This document shows positions 18,244-27,771 of a stretch of 64,000 nt of DNA, in pieces. The stretch lies in the NCBI RefSeq assembly GCF_033242265.1, contig NZ_BTFW01000001.1, forward strand, positions 2,532,501-2,596,500. Reading direction: 5' to 3'. This stretch comes from Novosphingobium sp. IK01 (GTDB taxonomy: Bacteria > Pseudomonadota > Alphaproteobacteria > Sphingomonadales > Sphingomonadaceae). The position numbers and the translations under genes are program-made. The notes under the pieces were generated by a model. That model did no database searches. It saw only the letters and a list, made by a program, of their open reading frames with translations, and was not told the origin of the DNA. The first letter of the stretch is position 1, and the number at the start of each line of letters is the position of its first letter.

Positions 18244-19569
18244 GTGACCCCATTTCCATGGCCAGATGCGCTCATAATCCTGGGCCTTGTCGTGCTCAAC
18301 GGTCTGTTTTCCATGTCGGAGCTGGCCATTGTCTCGGCACGTCCGGCCCGGCTCAAGGTTCTGGCCGAAGGGGGCAGCGGGGGGGCCCGCGTGGCGCTCG
18401 AACTGGCTGCCGATCCGGGCAAGTTCCTCTCGACCGTGCAGATCGGCATCACCCTCGTGGGCATCATCGCAGGCGCCTATTCGGGCTCCAGCCTGGGCGG
18501 GCCGGTGGGCGAGCGGCTGGCCGCGCTGGGTGTGCCGGGCGCCTATGCCGGGGAGGCCGGGTTCGCGCTGGTCATCGCGCTGACGACCTATCTCAGCCTG
18601 GTGGTGGGCGAACTCGTGCCCAAGCAACTGGCGCTGGCGGCGGCTGAATCGATTGCGGTTCTGGCCGCGCGGCCCATGGTGATCATGGCCAGGGTGACCG
18701 CGCCTTTCGTGTGGACGCTCGACCGGTCATCGAGCCTGATCCTGCGTCTGCTCGGGCTGGCGCGGGGGGGCGAGCAGGAAGTCACCGCCGAGGAACTCCA
18801 GATGATCTTCGCCGAGGCCACCCGTTCGGGGGTGATCGAGGAGGAGGAGCGCGCGCTGATGACCAGCGTGATGCGTCTGGCCGACCGCCCCGTGCGCGAG
18901 GTGATGACCCCGCGCATCGAACTCCACTGGATCGAGCTGGACGCCAGCCCCGAAGACCTGACCGCCGCCATCGAGGACAGCCCCCATTCGCTGCTGCTGG
19001 TGGCCGATGGCTCGCCCGATCACATCGTCGGCGTGGTCAAGGTTCGCGACGTGCTGGCCGCGCGCCTGCGTGGCGACGAGCATGCGCTCGAAAGCCTGAT
19101 GCGCAAGCCCGCGATCCTGCCCGACCGGCTCGACACGATGGACGCCCTGCGCGTGATCCAGCAGGCCGAAGTCGGCCTTGCGCTGGTCCACGACGAATAT
19201 GGCCATCTCGAAGGGATCGTCACCCCGGCCGACCTGCTGGCGGCCATCGCCGGAACTTTCGTGGCCCATGGCGACGAGGGCGACAGCCCGATGATCACCG
19301 AGCGCGAGGACGGCTCGCTGCTGCTGGCCGGCGGTCTTCCCGCCGATGCCATGGCCGACCGGCTGGAGATCGAGCTGCCCGAAGACCGCGACTATGCGAC
19401 GGTGGCCGGTTTCGTCCTCTCGGTCCTGCGCAAGCTGCCGGTCGAGGGCGAGCATTTTACCGAGCAGGGCTGGCGGTTCGAGGTCGTCGACATGGATGGC
19501 CGCAAGATCGACAAGCTGCTGGTAGCCCGCGTCAAGGCCGTGGCGCCGGTGGACGAACTCGACGGTTGA
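18244..19569 (+). CDS. CNNM/CorC-type transporter (hemolysin family)
   Basis: A 441-residue inner-membrane protein. The N-terminal CNNM/DUF21 domain has several hydrophobic helices and the conserved SELAIVSARPARL. A CBS pair follows (VREVMTPRIELHWIEL onward), then a C-terminal CorC_HlyC domain. Relatives move or sense magnesium or cobalt. The start GTG at 18244 begins VTPFPWPDALIILG, which matches the usual family start. Longer in-frame starts lie in sequence that overlaps the divergent OmpA promoter. DUF983 follows after 47 bases. Confidence 0.9.
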   Translation: MTPFPWPDALIILGLVVLNGLFSMSELAIVSARPARLKVLAEGGSGGARVALELAADPGKFLSTVQIGITLVGIIAGAYSGSSLGGPVGERLAALGVPGAYAGEAGFALVIALTTYLSLVVGELVPKQLALAAAESIAVLAARPMVIMARVTAPFVWTLDRSSSLILRLLGLARGGEQEVTAEELQMIFAEATRSGVIEEEERALMTSVMRLADRPVREVMTPRIELHWIELDASPEDLTAAIEDSPHSLLLVADGSPDHIVGVVKVRDVLAARLRGDEHALESLMRKPAILPDRLDTMDALRVIQQAEVGLALVHDEYGHLEGIVTPADLLAAIAGTFVAHGDEGDSPMITEREDGSLLLAGGLPADAMADRLEIELPEDRDYATVAGFVLSVLRKLPVEGEHFTEQGWRFEVVDMDGRKIDKLLVARVKAVAPVDELDG

Positions 19570-19616
19570 GTGGGGCCTGAACATCCGTTCCGGCGCTGCA
19601 TGGGGGGAGAGGACGG

Positions 19617-20006
19617 ATGGCGGAACACGCCGGATTGGGCTGGATCGCGCGGTGCGGATGGAAGGGGCTGTGCCCGCGGTGCGGCAAGGGCCACCTGTTT
19701 GCGGGCTGGCTGCGTCTGGCGCCGTGCTGCGATGTCTGCGGGCTCGATTTCCGCTTTGCCCGCGCCGATGATGGCCCGGCCTTCTTCGCGCTGTGCCTGA
19801 CCGCCTTTCCGCTCACGTTCGTCGCCGTCGGGGTCGAAGTGGCCTACAGCCCGCCCTGGTGGGTCCATCTGCTCACTTCAGTGCCGATTCTGGCCATCGG
19901 CTGTCTGGGCTCGCTGCGTCCGTTCAAGGGCTGGCTGGTCGCCTCGCAATATGTGAACGGCGCGCATCAGGCCGGAACAGAGGGGCCGGACGATCCGGCC
20001 CCCTGA
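19617..20006 (+). CDS. DUF983 family membrane protein
   Basis: A 129-residue protein with an N-terminal zinc-ribbon-like pair, CPRC and CDVC (LCPRCGKGHLF and CCDVCGLDF), followed by two hydrophobic helices (FFALCLTAFPLTFVAVGVEV and a second near residues 84-100). This is the standard DUF983 layout. No function is established; in alphaproteobacteria the family often sits near cytochrome oxidase assembly genes, which is not the case here. It probably shares a transcript with the CNNM gene. Confidence 0.87.
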   Translation: MAEHAGLGWIARCGWKGLCPRCGKGHLFAGWLRLAPCCDVCGLDFRFARADDGPAFFALCLTAFPLTFVAVGVEVAYSPPWWVHLLTSVPILAIGCLGSLRPFKGWLVASQYVNGAHQAGTEGPDDPAP

Positions 20007-20071
20007 CCGGCCCCCTGAATTCTGACCGGCCCCCTGGATTTTCCCTGTGCGGCGCCCGCTATTGGGCCCGT

Positions 20072-20755
20072 TCAGGCGAGGCGATAGTCGGCGGTGATGG
20101 CGCCGGCGGCCAGAAGCTCGGCCTCGTGGCTCTCCTCGCGCCAGCTTTCGGCCAGAGCGGCGTCTTCCCAGGCGCGCATGGCCGGGTGGGCCAGCACATG
20201 GTCCACCCAGGCCTGCCCGCGACCGACATCGAGGCCATAAGTCCGTACCCGGAAGGCCACCGGCGCAAAGAACGCATCGAGCGCGCAAAAGGTATCCCCG
20301 GCCAGCCAGGGGCCGCCGAAACGGTCGAGTCCCTCTTCGAACAGCTCGCGCAGGCGGGCCACGTCACGCGCCAGCGGGGGCTTCATCGCGGGAAGCGCCA
20401 CCCGCACCCCCACGTTCATCGTGCAGGTCGAACGCAGCGCGGAAAAGCCGCCGTGCATCTCGCACACCGCGCTCTGGGCAAAGGCGCGTGCGGCGGGTTC
20501 TTCGGGCCAGACCCCGGCATGGCGGTCGGCCAGATAGAGCGTGATGCCCAGCGAATCCCAGACAGTCGTGGCCCCGTCGATCAGCGCGGGCACCTGCCCG
20601 GTGGGCGAGAAACTGCGGAAGGCCTCGTAATTGACCGGTTTGGCAAAGGGTTCGAGGCGGTCGGCAAACGGGATGCCGAGCGCCTTCATCAGCAGCCAGG
20701 GGCGCAGCGACCAGCTCGAATAGTTCCGGTTGGCGGTGATCAGGGTATAAGGCAT
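20072..20755 (-). CDS. Glutathione S-transferase family protein
   Basis: A 227-residue cytosolic protein with an N-terminal thioredoxin-like domain. NYSSWSLRPWL holds the active-site serine region, and GQVPALIDG has the cis-proline that contacts glutathione. The C-terminal part is the all-helical GST domain. The substrate is unknown. It is divergent from the universal stress gene and has its own upstream region of about 200 bases. Confidence 0.92.
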   Translation of the reverse strand: MPYTLITANRNYSSWSLRPWLLMKALGIPFADRLEPFAKPVNYEAFRSFSPTGQVPALIDGATTVWDSLGITLYLADRHAGVWPEEPAARAFAQSAVCEMHGGFSALRSTCTMNVGVRVALPAMKPPLARDVARLRELFEEGLDRFGGPWLAGDTFCALDAFFAPVAFRVRTYGLDVGRGQAWVDHVLAHPAMRAWEDAALAESWREESHEAELLAAGAITADYRLA

Positions 20756-20879
20756 CCTGCGTGCTCTCCATGGGTGGCCGCCGTGGCGACGACATCACGC
20801 GCTGACCGGACGATCTGGCCCGGCAAGGCACTGGTGCAGGACGGATTTGGATGAAACAAGGGCCAATATCGTCAATACC

Positions 20880-20893
20880 TTGATTCAGATCAT
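20880..20893 (+). promoter_or_regulatory. FNR/FixK-like box before the universal stress protein
   Basis: TTGATTCAGATCAT matches the FNR consensus TTGAT-N4-ATCAA at 9 of 10 defined positions. It lies about 60 bases before the universal stress ATG, a distance that fits an activator site at -41.5 with a short leader. Confidence 0.5.
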
Positions 20894-20951
20894 GGCTCTG
20901 TGCCGATCTGCTGCCACAATCACCCCAACGAAAGAAGAAGGACGATCCCAC

Positions 20952-21731
20952 ATGCGCTCCATTCTCTGCCCGATCGACGGCGCCGTCACGATGGATGACC
21001 GCCTCGAAACCGCTCTTGCCTTGGCCCGCGTCATGGATGGCCATGTGAGCGTGCAGATCGCCAGCCCCTTTGCCGAACTCGCCGTGTGGGAGCCGTTCGG
21101 CGGCGCTGCGCTGACGGCCGAGGTGATCGATCAGGTCCGCCGCGAGGATACCGCGCTGGCTGCCAAGGTCGATGCGCGTCTGGCGCCGCAGGATGTCCCC
21201 TTCGACGTGGAACAGACCGCCCAGGCGCCGATTCCGGCGGCCTATGCCGGGGCCCGCTTTGCCGATGTGGTCGTCACCAGTCTGGCCGATCCGCTGGTCG
21301 AGGAACTCGTGCTGGGCGTGCGCAGCCCGGTGCTCGCCGTGCCCAAGGGCACCGCGATGACCGACTTTTCCAAGCCCGCAGTGATCGCGTGGGATGGCGG
21401 GATCGAGGCCGCCCATGCGCTGCGGGCCAGCCTGCCGCTGCTGCATCAGGCCGGGGCGGTCCATATCCTCACCGTCGATGAAAAGCCCGATGCCCTGCCT
21501 GCGCTTGATGCGGCGACCTACCTCTCGCGCCATGGCATCCACGCCGAAGTCCACGGGCTCACCGCCAATGGCCCGATTGCGGCCACGCTGGCGGATGCCG
21601 CGCGCCGTCTGGGCGCGGGGCTGATCGTGATGGGCCTGTTCGGGCGCAGCCGCCTGCGCGAGCTTCTGCTGGGCGGCGTCTCGCGCGCGATGCTCGACAA
21701 TTCGACCCTGCCGCTGCTGCTGGCGCACTGA
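20952..21731 (+). CDS. Universal stress protein, two-domain type
   Basis: A 259-residue protein with two Usp domains in tandem. The second ends GLIVMGLFGRSRLRELLLGGVSRAML, close to the ATP-binding G-X2-G-X9-GS/T motif, while the first domain lacks a clear loop. It starts MRSILCPIDGAV at 20952, after AAGGA, and the upstream frame is not conserved. An FNR-like box at 20880-20893 suggests expression at low oxygen, as seen for Usp genes in other proteobacteria. No partner gene is adjacent. Confidence 0.9.
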   Translation: MRSILCPIDGAVTMDDRLETALALARVMDGHVSVQIASPFAELAVWEPFGGAALTAEVIDQVRREDTALAAKVDARLAPQDVPFDVEQTAQAPIPAAYAGARFADVVVTSLADPLVEELVLGVRSPVLAVPKGTAMTDFSKPAVIAWDGGIEAAHALRASLPLLHQAGAVHILTVDEKPDALPALDAATYLSRHGIHAEVHGLTANGPIAATLADAARRLGAGLIVMGLFGRSRLRELLLGGVSRAMLDNSTLPLLLAH

Positions 21732-21844
21732 GGCCGGATTGCCGTTGTACCAGGTTGCCATGACCTTGCGGTAACTGCGAGGTCTGGCATGGTGTCTCTC
21801 AAGGCGGTGGCGCGGGGGCTCCGCCGCCTTGGGAGACACGTTTC

Positions 21845-22687
21845 ATGCGCTTGTTCCATCGACATTCATTCCGTTCGTTTTCGCTTTCCCGGTCCCTGTT
21901 CGGGGCAGGGTCCGGGGCAGTGCCCGGCGCAGTATCCGCGGCGGTTTGCGCTCTGGCGCTCGTGGCCGGGCCCCCGGCTTTTGCGGCGGCTGCGGCGCCT
22001 TCCCCGGCTGCGGCGATCGCCCGCGCACTGGCCGATCCTGCGCGCAGCGAGGCCAGCCGCAAGCTCGACGAAAGCCGCGATCCGGCCCATGTGCTGGCCT
22101 TCGCCGGGTTCGCGCCCGGTCAGGTCGTGGCCGACTGGGGCGCTGGCGGCGGCTATTATTCCGAACTGATCGCCGATCTGGTGGGGCCGCGCGGGGCGGT
22201 CTATGCCCTGTCCGATCCGGCCTATCTCAAGCCCGGCACGCTCGACGTGGTGGCCAAGGCCCATGCCAATGTGCGCCCGCTGGTGGCGCCCGAGGCGGCC
22301 ATGGCACTGCCTCCGGCGAGCCTTGACGCGATCTTCGCCCATCTCGAATTCCACGATCTCTATGCGCCTGCCACGCGCGGCGGGACCGAGCCTGCGCGCC
22401 CTGTCGCGCAGGTTCTGGCCAACTGGTTCGCCGCGCTCAGGCCGGGGGGCATGGTGGTGATCGTCGATCACGTCGGCCTGCCGGGCAATCCGGCGGTCGT
22501 GGGCAGCACGGTACACCGGATCGACCCGGCGCAAGTCAAGGCGGACATGGCCGCCGCAGGGTTCGTGCTCGATGGCGAGAGCGACATATTGCGCCGCAGC
22601 AATGACGACCATACCGCCGTGGTCTTCGCCCCCGGCTTGCGGGGCAAGACCGATCGCTTTGTCCTGCGTTTCCGCCGTCCTGGCTGA
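21845..22687 (+). CDS. Exported class I methyltransferase-like protein
   Basis: A 280-residue protein that starts with a long signal peptide (hydrophobic AAVCALALVAGPPAFAAAAA, cleavage near residue 48). The mature part has a Rossmann methyltransferase fold: VADWGAGGGYYSELIADLVG as motif I, PASLDAIFAHLEFHD as the acidic loop region, and LRPGGMVVIVDHVG as motif IV. The predicted periplasmic location is puzzling for an S-adenosylmethionine enzyme, but this exported family is widespread in sphingomonads. The substrate is unknown. Confidence 0.85.
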   Translation: MRLFHRHSFRSFSLSRSLFGAGSGAVPGAVSAAVCALALVAGPPAFAAAAAPSPAAAIARALADPARSEASRKLDESRDPAHVLAFAGFAPGQVVADWGAGGGYYSELIADLVGPRGAVYALSDPAYLKPGTLDVVAKAHANVRPLVAPEAAMALPPASLDAIFAHLEFHDLYAPATRGGTEPARPVAQVLANWFAALRPGGMVVIVDHVGLPGNPAVVGSTVHRIDPAQVKADMAAAGFVLDGESDILRRSNDDHTAVVFAPGLRGKTDRFVLRFRRPG

Positions 22688-22990
22688 GTTACGGGCTGGG
22701 ATTTGACGAATAATTGCAAAAAACGCAATTTTCTCGCTGTGTTTCGCACTTGCGAGAAGCCGGGGGCAGGCGCATAGAAAAACTGCCTTTCAGGCATCCT
22801 CTCCCAAAACTTCCAAAGGCCTGGCTGGCAACAGCCGGGCCCTTTTTTTGTCCTGAATCCGGGCATTTGCGCCCGCTGGCCCCGCCCGTTTTGAAACGCG
22901 GGCATTTGAAAAGCGGAGGCGTGCTTCCTAACTTGGGTCAGACGCGGGCATTCCGCTCGCACGAAGAACCCCCAAGGGCATAGCGAAGCA
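22688..22990 (+). other. Intergenic region before the Cdc48-type gene
   Basis: There is no supported gene in these 303 bases. The region holds the terminator at 22818-22849. The remaining 140 bases before the AAA gene should hold its promoter, but I see no clear -35/-10 pair. Confidence 0.5.
22818..22849 (+). terminator. Intrinsic terminator
   Basis: GGCCTGGCTG (22818-22827) pairs with CAGCCGGGCC (22832-22841) across GCAA, followed by seven T. It lies 130 bases after the methyltransferase stop. Confidence 0.85.
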
Positions 22991-25306
22991 ATGGCAGAGG
23001 CAGCAACACTGGGCGATCAGAAGATCGCCCGCTTGCAGGTCGCAGGGTCACGGCAGGAGGAATCCGGCCACGGCATCGCGCGGATCAGCCGCGCGGTCAT
23101 GGGCCGTCTGGGCGTGGCCGAAGGCGACGTGATCGAGATTATCGGCAAGCGCAGCACCGCCGCGCGGGCCGTGCTCCCCTATCCCGAGGATGAAGGTCTC
23201 GAACTGATCCGTCTCGACGGGCTTCAGCGTGCCAATGCCGATGTCGGCTCGGGAGAGCATGTCGAGGTGCGCCGGATCGAATCGCGCCCCGCGCAGCGCG
23301 TGGTCTTTGCGCCTGCCCAGCGCGACTTGCGCCTTCAGGGCCCCGCCGCCGCGCTCAAGCGCAACTTTGCCGGGCGCCCGCTGCTGACGGGCGATCTGGT
23401 GGCGACTTCGGGGCAGCAGCAGGTCAACCGGGGCGACATGCCCGCGCAACTGCGCCAGATGCTCAATGCGCCGGCCTTCGCGCTCACCCAGATTCGTCTG
23501 ACCGTTGTTTCGACGACGCCTAAGGGCGTGGTCCACATCGACGAGAACACCGAAGTCGAACTGCGCGCCGAATACGAGGAGCCGCGCTCGAGCCGTGCCG
23601 ACGTCAATTATGACGACGTGGGCGGCATGGGCGACACCATCCGCCAGTTGCGCGAGATGGTCGAACTGCCGTTGCGCTATCCTGAAATTTTCACCCGGCT
23701 GGGGGTCGATCCGCCCAAGGGCGTGCTGCTGCATGGCCCGCCGGGGACCGGCAAGACGCGTTTGGCGCGCGCGGTCGCCAACGAGAGCGACGCCAGCTTT
23801 TTCACCATCAACGGCCCCGAGATCATGGGGTCGGCCTATGGCGAGAGCGAAAAGCGCCTGCGCGAGGTCTTCGAGGAGGCCACGCAGAACGCGCCCTCGA
23901 TCATTTTCATCGATGAAATCGATTCCATCGCGCCCAAGCGCAGCCAGGTGACCGGGGAGGCCGAAAAGCGCCTCGTCGCCCAGTTGCTCACGCTGATGGA
24001 CGGGTTGCAGAGCCGCTCGAATCTGGTGGTCATCGCCGCGACCAACCGGCCCGACGCGCTCGACGAGGCGTTGCGCCGTCCCGGTCGCTTCGACCGCGAG
24101 ATCGTCGTGGGCGTGCCCGACGAGCCGGGCCGTCGCGAGATTCTGGGCATCCACACGCGCGGCATGCCCCTGGCCGAAGACATCGACTTGCGCGAGCTGG
24201 CCCGCACGACCCACGGTTTCGTGGGCGCGGATCTGGCCGCGCTGGCGCGCGAGGCAGCCATCGAGGCCGTGCGCCGGATCATGCCAAGGCTCGATTTCGA
24301 GCGGCAGACGATCCCTGTCGAAGTGCTCGACAGCCTGCGCGTGGTGCGCGACGACTTTCTGGAGGCACTCAAGCGCGTGCAGCCTTCGGCGATGCGCGAG
24401 GTGATGGTGCAGGCGCCGACGATCGGCTGGGACGATGTCGGCGGGTTGGACGAGGCACAGGCGAAGTTGCGCGAAGGGGTCGAGCTGCCGCTCAAGACGC
24501 CCGAGGCGTTTCATCGGCTGGGCATCCGCCCGGCCAAGGGCTTCCTGCTCTATGGTCCGCCCGGAACCGGCAAGACGCTGCTGGCCAAGGCTGTCGCCAA
24601 GGAGGCCGAGGCCAACTTCATCGCGATCAAGTCGTCCGACCTGCTCAGCAAGTGGTATGGCGAAAGCGAACAGCAGATCGCCCGCCTGTTCGCGCGCGCG
24701 CGGCAGGTGGCCCCTTGCGTGATCTTCATCGACGAGATCGACAGCCTCGTGCCCGCGCGCGGGACCGGGGTGGGCGAGCCGCAAGTGACCGCGCGGGTGG
24801 TGAACACCATTCTGGCGGAAATGGACGGGCTGGAAGAGCTGCAATCGGTTGTGCTGATCGGCGCGACCAATCGGCCCACGCTGGTCGATCCCGCGCTGCT
24901 GCGCCCCGGCCGGTTCGATGAACTGGTCTATGTCGGCACGCCCAGTCTGGCCGGGCGGGTGCGGATCCTGAAAATCCACACCGGGGCCATGCCGCTGGCG
25001 GCGGACGTGGACCTTGAGGACGTGGCGCGGCAGACCGAGCGCTTTACCGGCGCCGATCTGGAAGACGTGGTGCGCCGGGCGGGGCTCAACGCCATCCGCC
25101 GGGCCGGAGGCGATGTGCAATCGGTTACGGCAGGCGATTTCGCCGGGGCGCTGGCCGATTCGCGCGCGACCGTGACCGAGGAAATGGAAGCCGAATATGG
25201 CCGGATGAAGGGCGAACTGAAGAAGCGTGCCGTCGAACCCGGCCCGGTTGTCGGCTTCCTCGCGCCGGGCATGGTGCAGTCCACGCGCGAGAGCAAGCAT
25301 CGCTGA
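22991..25306 (+). CDS. Cdc48/VCP-type double AAA+ ATPase
   Basis: A 771-residue protein with the full Cdc48 layout. An N-terminal double-psi barrel and Cdc48-2 domain (residues 1-190) precede two AAA+ modules. The P-loops GPPGTGKT lie at 249-256 and 522-529. The Walker B motifs are [14 protein letters not shown] and [15 protein letters not shown]. Second-region arginines sit in RRPGRFDRE and LRPGRFDEL. The D2 pore loop KWYGESE keeps its aromatic residues, so substrate threading is plausible. In archaea and eukaryotes this enzyme unfolds or extracts proteins; bacterial clients are poorly known. The small GNAT-like gene follows after 60 bases. Confidence 0.94.
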   Translation: MAEAATLGDQKIARLQVAGSRQEESGHGIARISRAVMGRLGVAEGDVIEIIGKRSTAARAVLPYPEDEGLELIRLDGLQRANADVGSGEHVEVRRIESRPAQRVVFAPAQRDLRLQGPAAALKRNFAGRPLLTGDLVATSGQQQVNRGDMPAQLRQMLNAPAFALTQIRLTVVSTTPKGVVHIDENTEVELRAEYEEPRSSRADVNYDDVGGMGDTIRQLREMVELPLRYPEIFTRLGVDPPKGVLLHGPPGTGKTRLARAVANESDASFFTINGPEIMGSAYGESEKRLREVFEEATQNAPSIIFIDEIDSIAPKRSQVTGEAEKRLVAQLLTLMDGLQSRSNLVVIAATNRPDALDEALRRPGRFDREIVVGVPDEPGRREILGIHTRGMPLAEDIDLRELARTTHGFVGADLAALAREAAIEAVRRIMPRLDFERQTIPVEVLDSLRVVRDDFLEALKRVQPSAMREVMVQAPTIGWDDVGGLDEAQAKLREGVELPLKTPEAFHRLGIRPAKGFLLYGPPGTGKTLLAKAVAKEAEANFIAIKSSDLLSKWYGESEQQIARLFARARQVAPCVIFIDEIDSLVPARGTGVGEPQVTARVVNTILAEMDGLEELQSVVLIGATNRPTLVDPALLRPGRFDELVYVGTPSLAGRVRILKIHTGAMPLAADVDLEDVARQTERFTGADLEDVVRRAGLNAIRRAGGDVQSVTAGDFAGALADSRATVTEEMEAEYGRMKGELKKRAVEPGPVVGFLAPGMVQSTRESKHR

Positions 25307-25366
25307 ACAGGCGGCAGGCTGGCCTTGCGGGGCGGCCTGCTGCCATCATATCGAAGGAGAATGCGC

Positions 25367-25672
25367 GTGTCCGAACCTGTCAGCGTGACACTCGAAGACC
25401 GGGGTGACCAGGGCGCCTTTCGCGCCGTGGTCGAAGGCATGGCCGAGCAGGGCGAACTGACCTGGCGGGAAACCGCGCCCGGCGTGATCGTGGCCGATCA
25501 TACGCTGGTGCCCAAGGCCATTGGCGGGCGCGGCGTGGCCGGGCTGCTGGTCGATGCCCTGATCGGCGAGGCGCGCGTGCGCGGGTGGAAGATCGTCCCG
25601 GCGTGCAGCTATGTCGAAGCGCAGTTCCGCCGCCACCCCGAATGGAGCGACCTGCTCGCACAAACGGCCTGA
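25367..25672 (+). CDS. Small GNAT-like N-acetyltransferase (YjdJ/COG2388 type)
   Basis: About 101 residues. The segment IVADHTLVPKAIGGRGVAGLL, extending from near residue 42, resembles the acetyl-CoA-binding loop of the minimal GNAT family, and KIVPACSYVEAQFRRHPEW is its conserved C-terminal motif. The ribosome site AAGGAG (25354-25359) stands one base from an ATG at 25361 but seven from the GTG at 25367, so GTG is preferred and two residues are lost. It follows the Cdc48-type gene closely. The substrate is unknown. Confidence 0.83.
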   Translation: MSEPVSVTLEDRGDQGAFRAVVEGMAEQGELTWRETAPGVIVADHTLVPKAIGGRGVAGLLVDALIGEARVRGWKIVPACSYVEAQFRRHPEWSDLLAQTA

Positions 25673-25783
25673 ACGGCCTGAAGCCTGTGCCCGGCACCAG
25701 CCTGTGCTCCCCCCGAAGCGCAGGCCGGTGCCGGACGATCCGGGGCCATGCCCCGGATCAAGCCGGTTCCCGGTCGAGGGCGG

Positions 25784-26839
25784 TCAATCGGCAAACCAGT
25801 GGCGTTCGAACCAGAACGCCAGATTGACCAGACCGATCATCACCGGAACTTCGACGAGCGGCCCGATCACCGCCGCGAAAGCGACCGGCGAGGCGAGGCC
25901 AAAGGCCGCCACGGCCACCGCGATGGCCAGCTCGAAATTGTTCGAGGCCGCTGTGAAGGCGAGCGCCGTCGTCCGCGCATAGCCTGCCCCCAGCAGCCGC
26001 CCGCCCACGAAGGCGAGCACGAACATCACCAGAAAGAAGATCACCAGCGGGATCGCCACGCGCAGCGCGTCGCCCGGCAGCGCGACGATGGTATCACCCT
26101 TGAGGCTGAACATCGCGATGATCGTGAACAGCAGCGCGAGCAGCGTGAGCGGGCTGATCGCGGGGACCAGCACGTTTTCATACCAGTCCACGCCCTTGGC
26201 CCGGACCATCGCCGTGCGGAACAGGAAGCCCGAGGCGAAAGGAATGCCCAGATAGGTCAGCACCGCGCGGGCAACGAGCGCGAAATCGACATGGGCGACT
26301 TGCGCCTGAAGCCCGAACAGCGGCGGCACGACGGCGAGGTAGAACCACGCCATCGGCGCATAGAACACGATCTGGAACAGCGAATTGAACGCGACCAGCC
26401 CGGTCACGTATTCGGCGCTGCCGCGCGCGAGCTGGTTCCACACCAGCACCATCGCGATGCACGGAGCGATCCCGATCAGGATCAGGCCGGTCATGTAGGC
26501 GGGCTTGTCGGGCAGGGTCAGCGCGGCGAGCGCGAACAGGAAGGCGGGCGCCACCACCCAGGCCAGCACGAACGAGAGCCCCAGCACGCGGGTATCGCGG
26601 AACACCTGGCCGAGCGCCTCGTAGCGCACTTTGGCCAGCGGCGGGAACAACATGCAGATCAGCCCCACCGCGATGGGGATATTGGTCGCCCCTGAAGACA
26701 TCGCCGCCAGCGCATGGGGCACGGCGGGGACCATCCGCCCGAGCGCAAGCCCCACGGCCATCGCCGCGAAGATCCAGACGGTCAGGAAACGGTCGAGAAA
26801 GGCCAGATGGGGTGAGGACGCGGGCAAGTTGGTACCCAT
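25784..26839 (-). CDS. acr3: Arsenite efflux transporter, ACR3 family
   Basis: A 351-residue inner-membrane protein with ten predicted helices. GIAPCIAMVLVWN contains the conserved cysteine and TALAFTAASNNFELAIAVAV the conserved glutamate region of ACR3 carriers. It exports arsenite using the proton motive force. The start at 26839 overlaps the arsC stop (TGATG), so it is the last gene of arsR-arsC-acr3. The long N-terminal extension in the open frame is antisense noise. Confidence 0.94.
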   Translation of the reverse strand: MGTNLPASSPHLAFLDRFLTVWIFAAMAVGLALGRMVPAVPHALAAMSSGATNIPIAVGLICMLFPPLAKVRYEALGQVFRDTRVLGLSFVLAWVVAPAFLFALAALTLPDKPAYMTGLILIGIAPCIAMVLVWNQLARGSAEYVTGLVAFNSLFQIVFYAPMAWFYLAVVPPLFGLQAQVAHVDFALVARAVLTYLGIPFASGFLFRTAMVRAKGVDWYENVLVPAISPLTLLALLFTIIAMFSLKGDTIVALPGDALRVAIPLVIFFLVMFVLAFVGGRLLGAGYARTTALAFTAASNNFELAIAVAVAAFGLASPVAFAAVIGPLVEVPVMIGLVNLAFWFERHWFAD

Positions 26840-27342
26840 CAGGCGGCTCCTTCCATGGCACCGATGCGGGCGAGGTGGGCGGACAGTTCGGCGCGGTCCA
26901 TCGTTTCGAACGGCAGCGCGAGCAGGGCCTGCGCGCGCAGGGCGAGCCAGTCCCAGGTCCGGGCGAAAGCAGCGTCGATTGCGGCATCGCTGCCGGTCAC
27001 GTCGGCCGGGTCGGGCAGGCCCCAGTGGGCCTTCAACGGGGCGCCCAGGAAGACCGGGCAGGCCTCGCCAGCGGCATTGCCGCACACGGTGATCGCCAGA
27101 TCGATGGGCGGCGCACCCGGAACGGTGAATTCGTTCCAGCTCTTGGAGCGGAAGGGGGCGGTGTCGATGCCCTTGGCCGCCAGCAGGCGCAGCGCGCCGG
27201 GGTGGGGCGCGCCCTTGGGCTTGCTGCCCGCGCTGAAGGCCTCGATGCGCCCATATCCGAGCTGGCCGAGGATCGCCTCGCCCAAAATCGAGCGGGCCGA
27301 ATTGCCGGTGCAGAGCACCAGAATGCGGAATGGAGCGGTCAT
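26839..27342 (-). CDS. arsC: Arsenate reductase, low-molecular-weight phosphatase type
   Basis: A 167-residue thioredoxin-coupled type reductase. The P-loop VLCTGNSARS is the CX5R motif with the nucleophilic cysteine. ITVCGNAAGEACPVF supplies the second and third cysteines of the redox cascade, and HWGLPDPADVTG is the conserved aspartate loop. It converts arsenate to arsenite for the ACR3 pump encoded next. The start overlaps the arsR stop by four bases. This enzyme differs in fold and partner from the glutaredoxin-type ArsC at 4001-4342. Confidence 0.94.
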   Translation of the reverse strand: MTAPFRILVLCTGNSARSILGEAILGQLGYGRIEAFSAGSKPKGAPHPGALRLLAAKGIDTAPFRSKSWNEFTVPGAPPIDLAITVCGNAAGEACPVFLGAPLKAHWGLPDPADVTGSDAAIDAAFARTWDWLALRAQALLALPFETMDRAELSAHLARIGAMEGAA

Positions 27343-27758
27343 GTCCTGTCTTTCATGCAGGAGGAGTTTGGCATGCAGGAGGAATCAGGCGGGCAGGCGG
27401 GAACCGGGGCGCAGGAAACGCCGCCGCAGCAGTTTTCGGTGAGGAAGCCCATCAGGGCGTTCATCGCGGTAAAATCGGCGCTGTAGACAATCGAGCGGCC
27501 CTGTCGGCGCGCGACGATCAGGTCGGCGTGGACCAGTTGCGCCAGATGAAAGCTGAGCGAGGAAGCCGCCAGCCCCAGCCGCTGCGCCAGAACGCCTGCG
27601 GCCATGCCTTCCGGCCCGGCCTGAACCAGTTGGCGATAGGCGGCCAGCCGATGCTCCTGCGCCAGCGCACCGAGCGCCCGCACGACGCGCGCGCTTTCTG
27701 TGCCTGCCGTGTTTGACGCCGTATCTGACACTGTATCGGGCGCGGGGCTGCTGGCCAT
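27339..27758 (-). CDS. arsR: ArsR-family arsenic repressor
   Basis: A winged-helix repressor of about 139 residues. The recognition helix lies in GLAASSLSFHLAQLVHADLI. The C-terminus carries a cysteine cluster: CC in ENCCGG, then C at five further residues, followed by two SSCM units that add more thiols. These cysteines would bind arsenite and release DNA. The start at 27758 is preferred over 27773, because GGAAAG stands 7 bases before it and because 27773 lies inside the palindromic operator. It is the first gene of the arsenic operon. Confidence 0.92.
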   Translation of the reverse strand: MASSPAPDTVSDTASNTAGTESARVVRALGALAQEHRLAAYRQLVQAGPEGMAAGVLAQRLGLAASSLSFHLAQLVHADLIVARRQGRSIVYSADFTAMNALMGFLTENCCGGVSCAPVPACPPDSSCMPNSSCMKDRT

Positions 27759-27771
27759 CGCGAATCTTTCC

